NCBI GenBank assembly: GCA_015488885.1
Contig: WFMW01000065.1
Coordinates: 1 to 37,879, forward strand
Direction of reading: 5' to 3'
DNA from: Gammaproteobacteria bacterium
Lineage (GTDB): Bacteria > Pseudomonadota > Gammaproteobacteria > SZUA-229
Length of the DNA stretch: 37,879 nucleotides
A model generated the notes under the pieces. That model was not told the origin of the DNA. It searched no databases and saw nothing but the letters and a program-made list of their open reading frames with translations. The position numbers were made by a program, and so were the translations under genes. Shown here in pieces: positions 10,013 to 19,240 of the stretch; the first letter of the stretch is position 1, and the number at the start of each line of letters is the position of its first letter.

Positions 10013-12751
10013 ATCAAAATCTTTTACCCGTTGAATAGCCTTGAGTAGGGTCAGCGTTTTTTCGTTCAGGTTAAATCTGGATTTATGGTTAATAAGGTTT
10101 TCCATTTCACTGCTAAGTGTTTTAAGTTCTAATGTTCCGCAGCAGCGGCTTGCCCCATGGAGTTTATGGATAATCTGTTTAAGTTTGTCTATATCATTTT
10201 CCTTAACAGCCTGGTTAATAGTATCGGTATATTCATCAAGTTCAGCGCGTAACATGGAAAAGAGTTCCAGTGCCAGTGCTTCATTGTTTCCAGTAAATTC
10301 TCTGGCAAGACTTAATGAAAAAATATTATCCTGCGGTTTCTGCTTTATGTCGGTATATAATTTTTCAGTGGTATTTTTATAGATCCACTGGTTGATAATG
10401 TTGTGCATTATATTGTCATTAACAGGTTTAATAATAATATCATTAATACCAGCCTGTTCTATTTTATCTATATCCTTTGGCATAGCGTTGGCGGTCAGAG
10501 CGATAATAATACTGTTATGATTTCTGGTTTGTCGTATTATACTGGTGGTTTCAAAACCATCTAATCCTGGCATATGAAGATCCATAAATATAATATCAAA
10601 AACCTTATCTCCAGCATATTTAATGGCCTGTTCTCCAGACCGAGCGGTAGTTACACCAGCATTATTTTTGTGTAATATAATTTCTGCGAGACGCAGGCTA
10701 ATGTCATTATCATCAACAACAAGAATATTCAATTTTGACCAGTCAGTATGTTGTTTAAGCTTATTTTGATCGGCAAGGTTTTTCCCCTTGCGCTGTTGCT
10801 GACTGAACAGACCGGTTAGTTTGTTATGAAGCACTTCATTTTTATCAGAAACAAAAATAGCATCGTCATAATAGTGGTCAATAAAATCATCTAGTCTTTT
10901 ATGTGAGCGTGTGCTAACAACAAGCAGGTTAGGGTGGGGAAGTGAGTGCTGATTAAGTCTGGATAAAAAGGGTTTATTATTAAAATCATTTCTACCAATA
11001 AAAATAATAATGGCATCAAACTTTATGTTATCGTTATTCGTGGCAAAAAAATCATCAGGATGAAAAATGGTTGTCTGGCATTTCCATGATACAAGAATAT
11101 TTTTAAATATCTGTTGTGCCACAGGATGAGTTGCCAGGACAGCAATCTTCTTATTAGTAAGTATGACTGATTGAGTATGAATATCGGACAGGTTATTAAC
11201 CGGTATAACAGGTATACAAAACCAGAAAGTAGAGCCATGATTCAGTGTGCTATCAAAACCGATGTCACCATGCATTAACAACGTCAATTTTCGTGATATT
11301 ACCAGACCTAAACCGGTTCCTCCAAAACGGCGTGTGATGCTTGTATCTGCCTGAGTGAAAGCTTTAAATAAATTCTTTTTAGCATTAGCATTCATGCCAA
11401 TTCCGGTATCTTCAATGGTAAACCTGATACTATATTCAGTCGTATCAAGTTGGCCGGAATCAACGCGTATGTAAACATAACCTGTTTCAGTAAACTTGAT
11501 GGCATTACCTACAAGATTAGTGATTATCTGATGTATTCGAAATGCATCTGCAACGATGGTCTGCGGAAGATTGCTGCTGATACTATAGAATAATTCGATA
11601 TTTTTTTCATAGGCAGCAGGTGTAAGCAAGTTGATAATATCTTCAATAATATCTGTCAGATTGAATTCAGTATTGTTAATTTCTGTTTTACCCGATTCGA
11701 TTTTAGACAGATCCAGAATATCGTTAATGATTTCCAGCAGGTTATTTGCTGATTTTTGTATGGTTGTTGTGTAGTCTTCCTGTTGTGGTAATAATTTTGT
11801 GCCCTGTAATAGTTCAGTAAAACCGATAATGCCACTTAAAGGTGTACGAATTTCATGGCTCATATTTGCCAGAAATTCTGATTTGGCCTTATTGGCCGAT
11901 ATGGCTCTGGATCGGGTTATATCCAGTTCTGCATTACGTATCTCCAGCTCTTCCATAGTTTCCTTAAGTTCATTGGTATAGCTGTTTAATGTCTCTTCCA
12001 GCCCGGTTTGTGCCTTACTTAATTCAGTCGCCATGTTATTAATACACGATTGAAGGATACCGATTTCGCCACTTGCATTTTCCTTTATATGCGAATTCAG
12101 GTTTCCTGAGGCAATATTTCTAACTGTCTCAGTAAGTTGTTTAATGGGGCCTGTAATAGAGTGGCTAATTCGTATTACAATAAGTGTAAAAATAATTAAA
12201 ATAACAAGGCTTATCAAGGCGCTGTTTTTTATGTAGTTTATCTTATCGTTAGTAGCATAGTAGGTTGAAAGAGTAACAATAACACGGCCAATTTTACTGC
12301 TGCCATTTTTACGTTTGGTTATATTTTTACCATTTTTATAATCTTCAACAGGTATTTTTCTTGAAATAACCGGTTCCGTATAGACAAGGTGATTTTTATC
12401 TCTGCTAAAAAAATAATTTAATATAGATTTTTTCCTTGATGATATTTTTACGGGATCATTGATATCTATAATAGAATGGTTTTCTTTGTCCAGAATCTGT
12501 ATTCTAATCACTTTCTTATTTCTGAGAATGGATTTAACCTGTGGCAGGATAAATTCTGTATTACCAGAATAGATAGCATACTCGGCTGACGGGGCCAGTT
12601 GTTTTGCTATAAATATGCCGTGTAAATTAAGAGAATGTGTTATATGTTCAAACTGAGTATGTGTAAAATATGCTGAAAGTATCAGGGTGATAAGATATAC
12701 CGGCAATATAGCAAGAATAATAACCTGTTTATTGATGCCAAAGTTTTTCAT
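9998..12751 (-). CDS. BarA/GacS-like hybrid sensor histidine kinase
   Basis: Inner-membrane tripartite kinase of 917 residues. Order of parts: TM1 (about 10-30); a periplasmic sensor region (about 31-175) with the BarA-like [16 protein letters not shown] segment; TM2 (about 177-197); HAMP (198-250); coiled coil; HisKA with H299 in [12 protein letters not shown]; HATPase (about 400-515, with DTGIGM and GGTGLGL); a degenerate receiver (about 530-650) lacking the phospho-Asp; a true receiver with D679-D681 and phospho-acceptor D724 ([13 protein letters not shown]); and a C-terminal HPt with H862 in [12 protein letters not shown]. The start overlaps the binding-protein stop as ATGA, so it is translationally coupled to that gene. 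In this context it may read a ligand presented by the binding protein, as TorS does with TorT; that is inference. It may not be the global BarA, since its neighbours suggest a dedicated role. Confidence 0.92.
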   Translation of the reverse strand: MKNFGINKQVIILAILPVYLITLILSAYFTHTQFEHITHSLNLHGIFIAKQLAPSAEYAIYSGNTEFILPQVKSILRNKKVIRIQILDKENHSIIDINDPVKISSRKKSILNYFFSRDKNHLVYTEPVISRKIPVEDYKNGKNITKRKNGSSKIGRVIVTLSTYYATNDKINYIKNSALISLVILIIFTLIVIRISHSITGPIKQLTETVRNIASGNLNSHIKENASGEIGILQSCINNMATELSKAQTGLEETLNSYTNELKETMEELEIRNAELDITRSRAISANKAKSEFLANMSHEIRTPLSGIIGFTELLQGTKLLPQQEDYTTTIQKSANNLLEIINDILDLSKIESGKTEINNTEFNLTDIIEDIINLLTPAAYEKNIELFYSISSNLPQTIVADAFRIHQIITNLVGNAIKFTETGYVYIRVDSGQLDTTEYSIRFTIEDTGIGMNANAKKNLFKAFTQADTSITRRFGGTGLGLVISRKLTLLMHGDIGFDSTLNHGSTFWFCIPVIPVNNLSDIHTQSVILTNKKIAVLATHPVAQQIFKNILVSWKCQTTIFHPDDFFATNNDNIKFDAIIIFIGRNDFNNKPFLSRLNQHSLPHPNLLVVSTRSHKRLDDFIDHYYDDAIFVSDKNEVLHNKLTGLFSQQQRKGKNLADQNKLKQHTDWSKLNILVVDDNDISLRLAEIILHKNNAGVTTARSGEQAIKYAGDKVFDIIFMDLHMPGLDGFETTSIIRQTRNHNSIIIALTANAMPKDIDKIEQAGINDIIIKPVNDNIMHNIINQWIYKNTTEKLYTDIKQKPQDNIFSLSLAREFTGNNEALALELFSMLRAELDEYTDTINQAVKENDIDKLKQIIHKLHGASRCCGTLELKTLSSEMENLINHKSRFNLNEKTLTLLKAIQRVKDFDLGNV

Positions 12752-13812
12752 TTTAATCTCTCTGTCTGTTTGTCTTCAGACTTGAAGATTTTATATTTTA
12801 GATCACTGGTGTCTGGTATATCTATATCAAGAGCTCTGAATACCTGTTTGTTAATACTGATGTTAAAATCATCTGGATAATGGATTTTATTTCTATATGG
12901 ATATTTTTTATGTAGGAATTTTTTGATGATGGTTACTGCACTTTTAGCAATGCTACCTGGCTTGCTATAAATTGCTGCCAGGGCACCGGCATTAACAAAG
13001 TTTCTGGAAAAGCCTATAAGTGGTTTTCTATATCGATAGCTTGTTAGCAAAATACTTTTTGCTGTTTCGCTGTTGTATATGTTTTTATCCGGTAATGCCA
13101 GTAATAGATCAGAATGGGATAGCGCATTTCTTACTCTATTAATTAAATATCGTGGTGCACCAATATTAACTTTATATAATTCAATATTATTTTTTCTGGC
13201 ACATTTTTTCAGCGCATAGTCATCAGCCTGATGATTTTTACTCGTCAGGTAACTTATTCTATGCCATTGCCGATTGATGAGTTTTATAAACTTCAGTTGT
13301 CGACAATAGGGTTGTGTCATATACAGGATATTATTATATTTGCTATTTATTTCATTCAGGGTATGTGCTTGATCAGGGTGGCTTACTATAAGTAGCTTTT
13401 TCATTTTCGAATAGTATTCCGCAGATTTTTCTATAGCGTCCTGTCCGATAGCGATGATTAAATCTGCTTTAGGCCTGATTGCTAATGGAAATCTCTGAGT
13501 GGTTATTTTTAGTAATTTTATCTGCTTATATGTAGCAAGCATTGACGCTATTTTTTCTGCAATTTTTGTTTGTAGCAGGCTTTCTTTTGAATAGATAAGA
13601 ATAATATGCGATACATGAATATTCTTATGTTGTTTAGCTGTGTGGGGAAAATCGCTGTTGGTATAGCCTATATGGGGAATGAATAAAAAAATAGTCAGTA
13701 GCAAAAGTTCTTTTGGCCATAAGAATCTGGCTATTGAAAATCCGCCAGCTAGCAAGCTGCTGGATAACAACCTGGTAGGTATGAATCGTATCGTTGATCG
13801 CCAGTTATACAT
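12748..13812 (-). CDS. Periplasmic ABC-type substrate-binding protein (PF04392-like), orphan
   Basis: A 354-residue protein with a hydrophobic segment around 36-52 ([16 protein letters not shown]) that acts as a signal peptide or anchor after an unusually long basic N-terminus. The rest resembles the PF04392 group of ABC-transporter binding proteins: two Rossmann-like lobes, with IGQDAIEKS and [20 protein letters not shown] and a late [22 protein letters not shown] segment, in which the family typically reads as PV-G-x-S and a GAL motif. No permease or ATPase gene is nearby. It lies 47 bp downstream of a TonB receptor and is coupled (ATGA) to a membrane histidine kinase. This suggests it is a periplasmic sensor or relay rather than a transport component. 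The ligand cannot be read from sequence. Composition is AT-rich, with many Lys, Asn and Ile residues. Confidence 0.78.
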   Translation of the reverse strand: MYNWRSTIRFIPTRLLSSSLLAGGFSIARFLWPKELLLLTIFLFIPHIGYTNSDFPHTAKQHKNIHVSHIILIYSKESLLQTKIAEKIASMLATYKQIKLLKITTQRFPLAIRPKADLIIAIGQDAIEKSAEYYSKMKKLLIVSHPDQAHTLNEINSKYNNILYMTQPYCRQLKFIKLINRQWHRISYLTSKNHQADDYALKKCARKNNIELYKVNIGAPRYLINRVRNALSHSDLLLALPDKNIYNSETAKSILLTSYRYRKPLIGFSRNFVNAGALAAIYSKPGSIAKSAVTIIKKFLHKKYPYRNKIHYPDDFNISINKQVFRALDIDIPDTSDLKYKIFKSEDKQTERLK

Positions 13813-13859
13813 TAGAATTCCATATCCGATATTATATGTACTGTTGTTATATACTGTGC

Positions 13860-15911
13860 TTAAAAATTGAGCCGTAGGTCAATATAGGCGGTTTTATTCT
13901 GTATTATTCGTGGTGCCGTGGTTGTTCTTGGCCTGCTTTTGTAGTCACTGTAATCACCGGCCAGATTTTTTAATACCAGAGATATATTGCCATGAGTCTG
14001 GCCATAGTTAAAGTTTCTGCCTAATTTTAAATTTAGAATGTTATAGCTATCATGTGCAGCATCGGTCCATTTAAATGCATCAGCATAATAATAATACAGG
14101 CTGGCATTGTATTTCTCTTCAAACTGTTTACTAAGTAGCAGTGAATAACTGTGTTGTGGTGCAGAATCGGCTATAACGCCTGAATTACTGCTGATATCAA
14201 TGAGTGCACTACTTGCAATCAGCCTGAGAGTGGCATCAATATGATAGTCCAGTTCCAGCTCCAGACCACGAGTTCTACTGGTTATAGCATTGGTGAATTT
14301 TTGTATCGAATTGTCGAAGTCTTTTGCAGGGTTGTTGGTTGGCAGGCGCTGGATATCGATAAAATCAGTAATATTATCGTAAAAGAGCCTTGCATCGAAT
14401 AACAGTGTCTGGTGTATGAAGCTACCATAATAAGCCATTTCACGGCTGGTGATTTTCTGATTATGAAGGTTTGAGTTACCGGAAACAATCTGATCTTTTA
14501 CTGTTACTCCCACAGGGGAGCCACTTGTGGTTAGTGCATGTGAATAGCCTGTATTAGCCCTTTCTTCCAGAATAAATGGGCTGCGAATAGCATGGCTAAT
14601 GCCAAGGCGAATTTTATTATGATGATTAAAAACATGGATAAACGACAGACGTGGTGAAAAGGATGTGTCGGTAAAATCATTGTTTTCCAGTAGACCGCCA
14701 GTATTGATTATATTATTACGATTGATATGCCATTCAATATTGCTAAAACCACGGTATTGTTTGTGAGTGATGGTATTATCTGTACCAAGATATAAGGGGG
14801 AGTCCACCAGGTCAAACTGAGCACTTAACCCCCAGGTGAATTTGAAATTATCGGACGGATATATAAAATGGGTGAATTCAAAATTATGCCGCTGGGTTTT
14901 TATTTTTGCATTTACATTTAGTCGAAAGGTATCAACACCCGGGAAAAAACTGTTCAGGTTAATCGGGGCGGATGTATAGTTATCTTCCTTATTGGACAGG
15001 TTGTAATAATACTGTAGCAAAGTTGTATTTTTTTTATTAATAACATCTTCCCATTTTATAAACTGGTAAAAATGTGTATTTTCAACAGTACGTGCTGCTG
15101 GTAATACATCGGCATGGTTGCGATCAGTCTGCTGAAAATTAATGCCATAGCCGCCCTGATAACTCAGTGTATTTCTATCGTTATACTGGTAGTCAGCACG
15201 GTAATCTATTTTATGGCTATTGGTATCATCAGGGTTGTCAAATTGATTAGCGCTGTTTAGCCCATTATCGTTTAATGTGGAAGCGGTGATGCGATAATCA
15301 AGCTTTCCCCGGTTGCCCCCATATCGGTAGGTTAGATCAGCGATATCATGGTTGCCTATATTGGTACGTGCATACGAACCCTGGTCTTCTGCAGCAGTTC
15401 GGGTGATTATATTGATAGCGCCAAGGAAACTGTTGCCGCCATAGGTGGCAAGGTTCGGGCCACGGGAAAATTCAATGCGCTCAATATCATCAATATTTAC
15501 CGGGATGGCTTTCCATAATATGCCACCGAAAAATGGCTCATAGATGGAACGCCCGTCAATGAGTACCTGTAATTGTTTGGAATACTGGTCACTGTGTCCA
15601 TGATAGGTCACAACATATTTAGGTTCGTCACCAAATTCATTGCCACTGTAACCGACCTGAACACCCGGCACCAGGCGCAAGACTTCAGGAATGGTTCGGG
15701 CACCGGAGGCTTCGATGGTTGCGCGGTCGATAACCGAAATGGTGACTGCAGCATCCGAGACGGGTTGATCGAGACGGTTGGCGGAGAGCGCAACGGGTAT
15801 ATTAAAAAACAGGTCATTGTTTGCGGCCAGCAGAGGGGAAGAATTTATGAGTAGCCCTGTGGTTAAGAAAATAACAACAGACTGACTGGCTGAGAGTATA
15901 ATATATTTCAC
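13860..15911 (-). CDS. TonB-dependent outer-membrane receptor
   Basis: Outer-membrane beta-barrel of 683 residues with an N-terminal signal peptide (about 1-29, ending LLAAN). The plug domain (about 40-175) is clear: VSDAAVTISVIDRATIEASGA, then IPEVLRLVPGVQV, LIDGRSIYEP and IERIEFSRGPNLATYGGNSFLGAINIITR. The barrel ends in the canonical C-terminal Phe (DLRLNF). The start is GTG at 15911 with no good ribosome site; an in-frame stop a short way upstream limits other choices. It heads a three-gene minus-strand unit with the binding protein and the hybrid kinase. TonB receptors take up siderophores, metals, cobalamin or glycans; here signalling may accompany or replace uptake. The substrate is unknown. 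The intergenic region with cysM holds ordered 10-bp boxes. Confidence 0.9.
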   Translation of the reverse strand: MKYIILSASQSVVIFLTTGLLINSSPLLAANNDLFFNIPVALSANRLDQPVSDAAVTISVIDRATIEASGARTIPEVLRLVPGVQVGYSGNEFGDEPKYVVTYHGHSDQYSKQLQVLIDGRSIYEPFFGGILWKAIPVNIDDIERIEFSRGPNLATYGGNSFLGAINIITRTAAEDQGSYARTNIGNHDIADLTYRYGGNRGKLDYRITASTLNDNGLNSANQFDNPDDTNSHKIDYRADYQYNDRNTLSYQGGYGINFQQTDRNHADVLPAARTVENTHFYQFIKWEDVINKKNTTLLQYYYNLSNKEDNYTSAPINLNSFFPGVDTFRLNVNAKIKTQRHNFEFTHFIYPSDNFKFTWGLSAQFDLVDSPLYLGTDNTITHKQYRGFSNIEWHINRNNIINTGGLLENNDFTDTSFSPRLSFIHVFNHHNKIRLGISHAIRSPFILEERANTGYSHALTTSGSPVGVTVKDQIVSGNSNLHNQKITSREMAYYGSFIHQTLLFDARLFYDNITDFIDIQRLPTNNPAKDFDNSIQKFTNAITSRTRGLELELDYHIDATLRLIASSALIDISSNSGVIADSAPQHSYSLLLSKQFEEKYNASLYYYYADAFKWTDAAHDSYNILNLKLGRNFNYGQTHGNISLVLKNLAGDYSDYKSRPRTTTAPRIIQNKTAYIDLRLNF

Positions 15912-16001
15912 TGTATAAGCAATTATGAATACTGAATCTGGTCACCAGAAGTCCGACAGGGCTCCTGAAAAATTATTATTAAACAATCATTTTATTAGAT
16001 C

Positions 16002-16071
16002 TTTGCATAATTGAGGATGATTGTGCAAAAATACTCTAATAGTATAAATTATAAGACATACATTGTGCAAA
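16002..16071. promoter_or_regulatory. Three ATTGTGCAAA-type boxes between TonB receptor and cysM
   Basis: The box ATTGTGCAAA occurs at 16020-16029 and 16062-16071 in direct orientation, exactly 42 bp apart (four helical turns). A near copy in inverse, TTTGCATAAT, lies at 16002-16011, so 16002-16029 reads as an imperfect palindrome with an 8-bp spacer. This lies in the 173-bp gap between the divergent TonB receptor and cysM starts. An AT-rich TATAAAT stretch (about 16043-16049) between the boxes could be a -10 element for cysM. The regulator is unknown. Confidence 0.4.
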
Positions 16072-16084
16072 GGCCGTAAATTTA

Positions 16085-17002
16085 ATGGGCAATAAAAATT
16101 TTTCAACACTTGCCGATACTATTGGCCATACGCCGCTGGTACGTTTACAACGGTTTTCTGTTGACAACAAAAATACTAACAATAATACCATTTTGTTGAA
16201 GCTGGAAGGCAATAATCCGGCCGGTTCGGTAAAAGACCGGCCTGCGTTGAATATGCTGGAACAGGCAGAAAAACGTGGTGATATTCACCCCGGCGATACC
16301 CTGATTGAAGCCACCAGCGGTAATACCGGGATTGCCCTGGCTATGGCAGCAGCGGTGATGGGCTATCATATGATATTGATTATGCCGGATAATATGAGTG
16401 AAGAACGACGTGCAGCGATGCAGGCTTATGGTGCCGAGCTGATTTCTGTGACCACGGAACAGGGGATGGAAGGGGCACGTGATCTTGCCTTGCAGATGCA
16501 GAATGATGGTCGGGGTGTGGTGCTGGATCAGTTTAATAACCCCGATAATCCCAATGCCCATTATCTGACTACCGGCCCTGAAATATGGCAGCAAACAGCA
16601 GGTAAAATTACCCATTTTGTCAGCGCCATGGGTACCACCGGAACCATTATGGGTACCTCGCGCTACCTCAAGGAACAGTCTTCCGCGATACAGGTGGTCG
16701 GTGTACAGCCACAGCAGGGGGCAAAAATCCCCGGTATCCGGCGCTGGCCACAAGCTTATCTGCCGGGTATATTTGATGCCAGTTATGTCGATGTAACGCT
16801 GGATGTCAGTCAGCAGGAAGCCGAGCAGACGACCAGAGAACTGGCAACCCGGGAAGGTATATTCTGCGGCATTTCCTCCGGTGGTGCGCTTGCCTGTGCA
16901 TTGAGACTGGCGCAAGCCCTGGAAAATGCGGTGATTGTCAGCATTGTCTGTGACCGGGGTGACCGCTATCTTTCTACCGGTGTTTTTTCCGCGCAGGCCT
17001 GA
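16085..17002 (+). CDS. cysM: Cysteine synthase B (O-acetylserine sulfhydrylase)
   Basis: PLP enzyme that makes cysteine from O-acetylserine (or O-phosphoserine) and sulfide; CysM-type enzymes can also use thiosulfate. The 305-residue protein has the PLP lysine K50 in NPAGSVKDRPA, the substrate loop EATSGNTGIALA, the phosphate-binding GTTGTIMGTSRYL, and a late GISSGGAL. The segment PGIRRWPQAYLP favours CysM over CysK; the arginine after PGI is a CysM feature. The ATG at 16085 is preceded by an AT-rich leader without a strong ribosome site. rlmD follows after 16 bp, so they are probably co-transcribed. Together with cysG at 28969 it shows sulfur assimilation genes in the region, but they are not in one operon. 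Confidence 0.93.
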   Translation: MGNKNFSTLADTIGHTPLVRLQRFSVDNKNTNNNTILLKLEGNNPAGSVKDRPALNMLEQAEKRGDIHPGDTLIEATSGNTGIALAMAAAVMGYHMILIMPDNMSEERRAAMQAYGAELISVTTEQGMEGARDLALQMQNDGRGVVLDQFNNPDNPNAHYLTTGPEIWQQTAGKITHFVSAMGTTGTIMGTSRYLKEQSSAIQVVGVQPQQGAKIPGIRRWPQAYLPGIFDASYVDVTLDVSQQEAEQTTRELATREGIFCGISSGGALACALRLAQALENAVIVSIVCDRGDRYLSTGVFSAQA

Positions 17003-17018
17003 ACAGACTTTTTTATCT

Positions 17019-18371
17019 ATGGCTAAACATAAAAAACGCCGTCATCAGCGTTTACCGGCCGAGCCGGTCGAAGTACAGATTACCGGTTTGTCAACGGAAG
17101 GACGAGGTATTACCCATATTGACGGGCGCACGGTGTTTGTCGATCTGGCTTTGCAGGGTGAACGGGTTAAATGTAAATATACCGCCAGAACGGCAAAGTA
17201 TGCTGAAGCCGTTGCGGTGGAAATACTACAGGCCTCGCCCGACCGGGTGGAACCGGCTTGTGCCGCCTTTGCCCGTTGTGGTGGCTGTCGTCTACAACAT
17301 ATGTCATCGACGGCACAACTGAGCCTGAAACAGAAAATGTTGTTCGATCAACTTGAGCATATCGGTCAGGTAAAACCACAGCACACCCTTGAACCCCTTA
17401 CCGGGCCGACATTCGCCTATCGGTATAAAGCCCGGCTCGGGGTGCGTTATGTGGAGAAAAAAGACAAAGTACTGGTCGGGTTTCGTGAACGTGGCGGGCG
17501 TTATCTTACCGATATGGATGCCTGTGACGTTCTGCATGAGAAGGTGGGTAAAAATATCCGCGCAATCAGTGACTGTCTGTATCGATGCCATGCCCGCCGC
17601 AGCATCGCGCAGATCGAAGTCGCTATGGGTGACGAGCAGGCTGTGATGGTGTTTCGCCATCTTGAGCCGCTGGATAGCCATGATCGGAAGCTGTTAACCG
17701 ACTTAAGTCAATCATTGGCTATCACTTTCTACCTGCAGGCTGGCAAACCCACTGAACTGGAAGCCCTGTGGCCGAAAGAGCCTCCCGCACTGTTTTACAG
17801 CCTGCCAGACCATGATGTGAAAATTACCTTTCAGCCTGCCGATTTTACCCAGGTGAACCCGGTGATTAACCGCAAAATGGTAACGCTTGCACTGCACTAC
17901 CTGCAACTGAAAGCCGAAGATAAGGTGCTGGATCTGTTCAGCGGGCTGGGTAATTTTTCACTGTCTATGGCACGGCAATGTGCCAGTGTCACGGCTGTTG
18001 AAGGGTCGCTGGAAATGGTGAAAAAAGCACGTGATAATGCACGGCTGAATAATATTGAGAATGTTGAGTTTATTTTTGCCGACTTATATAACGAAGCAAT
18101 AAAGCAAATGCCCTGGATTAAACGGCAATACAACAAAATTCTACTCGATCCGCCCCGCTCGGGTGCCACAGCTATATTGCCTTTATTGAAAAAAATGCGA
18201 GCTGAAATAATTGTTTATGTCTCCTGTCATCCGGCAACGTTGGCACGTGATGCCGGGGTACTGGTCAATGAGCTGGGGTATACGCTTAAACAGACTGGCA
18301 TTATGGATATGTTTCCACATACCGCGCACGTGGAGTCCATAGCGATATTTTGCCGAATCAATAATCGATAA
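17019..18371 (+). CDS. rlmD: 23S rRNA (uracil-1939-C5)-methyltransferase RlmD
   Basis: Methylates U1939 (E. coli numbering) of 23S rRNA using SAM; it carries a [4Fe-4S] cluster. I place the start at the ATG at 17019 (450 residues, MAKHKKRRHQ). The open frame reaches back into cysM, but that part has no RlmD homology. Visible parts: a TRAM domain (about 12-72, ITGLSTEGRGITHIDGRTVF), cluster cysteines C81, C87, C90 and C169, the SAM-binding VLDLFSGLGNFSL (303-315), and the DPPRSGA motif (377-383). The catalytic cysteine is C403 in VYVSCHPATLARD. Length matches E. coli RlmD (433) with a basic N-terminal extension. It is convergent with the PP2C gene. Confidence 0.94.
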   Translation: MAKHKKRRHQRLPAEPVEVQITGLSTEGRGITHIDGRTVFVDLALQGERVKCKYTARTAKYAEAVAVEILQASPDRVEPACAAFARCGGCRLQHMSSTAQLSLKQKMLFDQLEHIGQVKPQHTLEPLTGPTFAYRYKARLGVRYVEKKDKVLVGFRERGGRYLTDMDACDVLHEKVGKNIRAISDCLYRCHARRSIAQIEVAMGDEQAVMVFRHLEPLDSHDRKLLTDLSQSLAITFYLQAGKPTELEALWPKEPPALFYSLPDHDVKITFQPADFTQVNPVINRKMVTLALHYLQLKAEDKVLDLFSGLGNFSLSMARQCASVTAVEGSLEMVKKARDNARLNNIENVEFIFADLYNEAIKQMPWIKRQYNKILLDPPRSGATAILPLLKKMRAEIIVYVSCHPATLARDAGVLVNELGYTLKQTGIMDMFPHTAHVESIAIFCRINNR

Positions 18372-18394
18372 TCATTACTTTTGTGTAAAGACTC

Positions 18395-19222
18395 CTAAGG
18401 AAAAAATAAACTCAATAAACGGGAAAACGGATGATTTCTTGCCGGAAATGATTGTACCGGTTTTGCCAGCAGAACAGAGATATTGTCTTTGCCACCCATT
18501 TTGTTTGCCTGCTGGATGATTTTAGCGGCTGCCGCAGACAGATTGTTTTTATGTTTTTGCAGAATAGTCTGAATAAGACTGTCATCGATCATGTCGGTAA
18601 CCCCATCGGAACATAACAGAAAAACATCATCCAGGCGTACGATATCTTCCTGAATATCAATCTGCACGCGGGGTTCGATACCAATCGCCCGGGTAATCAG
18701 GTTCCTGTTTGCAGTATGTTTTGCCTGCTCCGGGGTATACAGGCCCCTGTCAATTAATTCCTGGGTGACGCTGTGGTCAGAGGTCATCTGTTCCAGTGTT
18801 TTATCGCGCAGTCGATACAGGCGGGAATCGCCAACATGGGCAATGCTGCAACGATTATCGTAAAACAGTAAAACGACAACGGTGGTACCCATACCCTGAT
18901 AGCGTGCGTTTTTCTGTGATGATTCAAAAACATTTTTATTGGCCAGTGCAATAGCCTGGTGAATGGCCAGGCTTTCACCGCTGTAACCACTGTCTTCGTC
19001 AATCGGCGTTTTATCCCTGTGTTTTAACTGCTGACTCAGCGATTCCAGGATAGTGCTGACAGTGATAGCACTGGCCATTTCCCCGCCACGGTGGCCACCC
19101 ATGCCATCGGCAAGAATGGCCAGACCTATGGCTTCGTCGCAGGCAATGGCATCTTCATTATGCTCGCGAAGCTGGCCAATATCTGTCTGCCCGGTCATCT
19201 GAATTTTTCCTTTAAGATCCAT
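18395..19222 (-). CDS. PP2C-type Ser/Thr protein phosphatase (Stp1/PppA-like)
   Basis: Mn/Mg-dependent phosphatase of 275 residues. It has the family motifs in order: QLREHNEDA (with D24), LADGMGGHRGGEMAS (metal-binding D39-G40), THVGDSRLYRL-type IAHVGDSRLYRL, SDHS, LCSDGVTDMI and GGKDNISVLLA near the end. It is cytoplasmic with no signal or membrane segment. The start has AAGGA 9 nt upstream. It begins 18 bp after the CHASE2 Ser/Thr kinase gene on the same strand, so this is a kinase-phosphatase pair and it most likely reverses that kinase's phosphorylation, and perhaps its autophosphorylation. Similar phosphatases occur in type VI secretion clusters, but no such genes are present here. Confidence 0.92.
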   Translation of the reverse strand: MDLKGKIQMTGQTDIGQLREHNEDAIACDEAIGLAILADGMGGHRGGEMASAITVSTILESLSQQLKHRDKTPIDEDSGYSGESLAIHQAIALANKNVFESSQKNARYQGMGTTVVVLLFYDNRCSIAHVGDSRLYRLRDKTLEQMTSDHSVTQELIDRGLYTPEQAKHTANRNLITRAIGIEPRVQIDIQEDIVRLDDVFLLCSDGVTDMIDDSLIQTILQKHKNNLSAAAAKIIQQANKMGGKDNISVLLAKPVQSFPARNHPFSRLLSLFFP

Positions 19223-19240
19223 GGTTTTAGTATCCTTTAA

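Noticed and set aside
9998-12751. Naming the hybrid kinase barA/gacS outright
   Set aside because: The architecture fits, but the coupling to a binding protein and a TonB receptor suggests a specific sensor, so I left the symbol empty.
16145-16915. 256-codon minus-strand open frame over cysM
   Set aside because: It is the antisense shadow of cysM, with a His-, Gly- and Cys-rich translation and no family resemblance.
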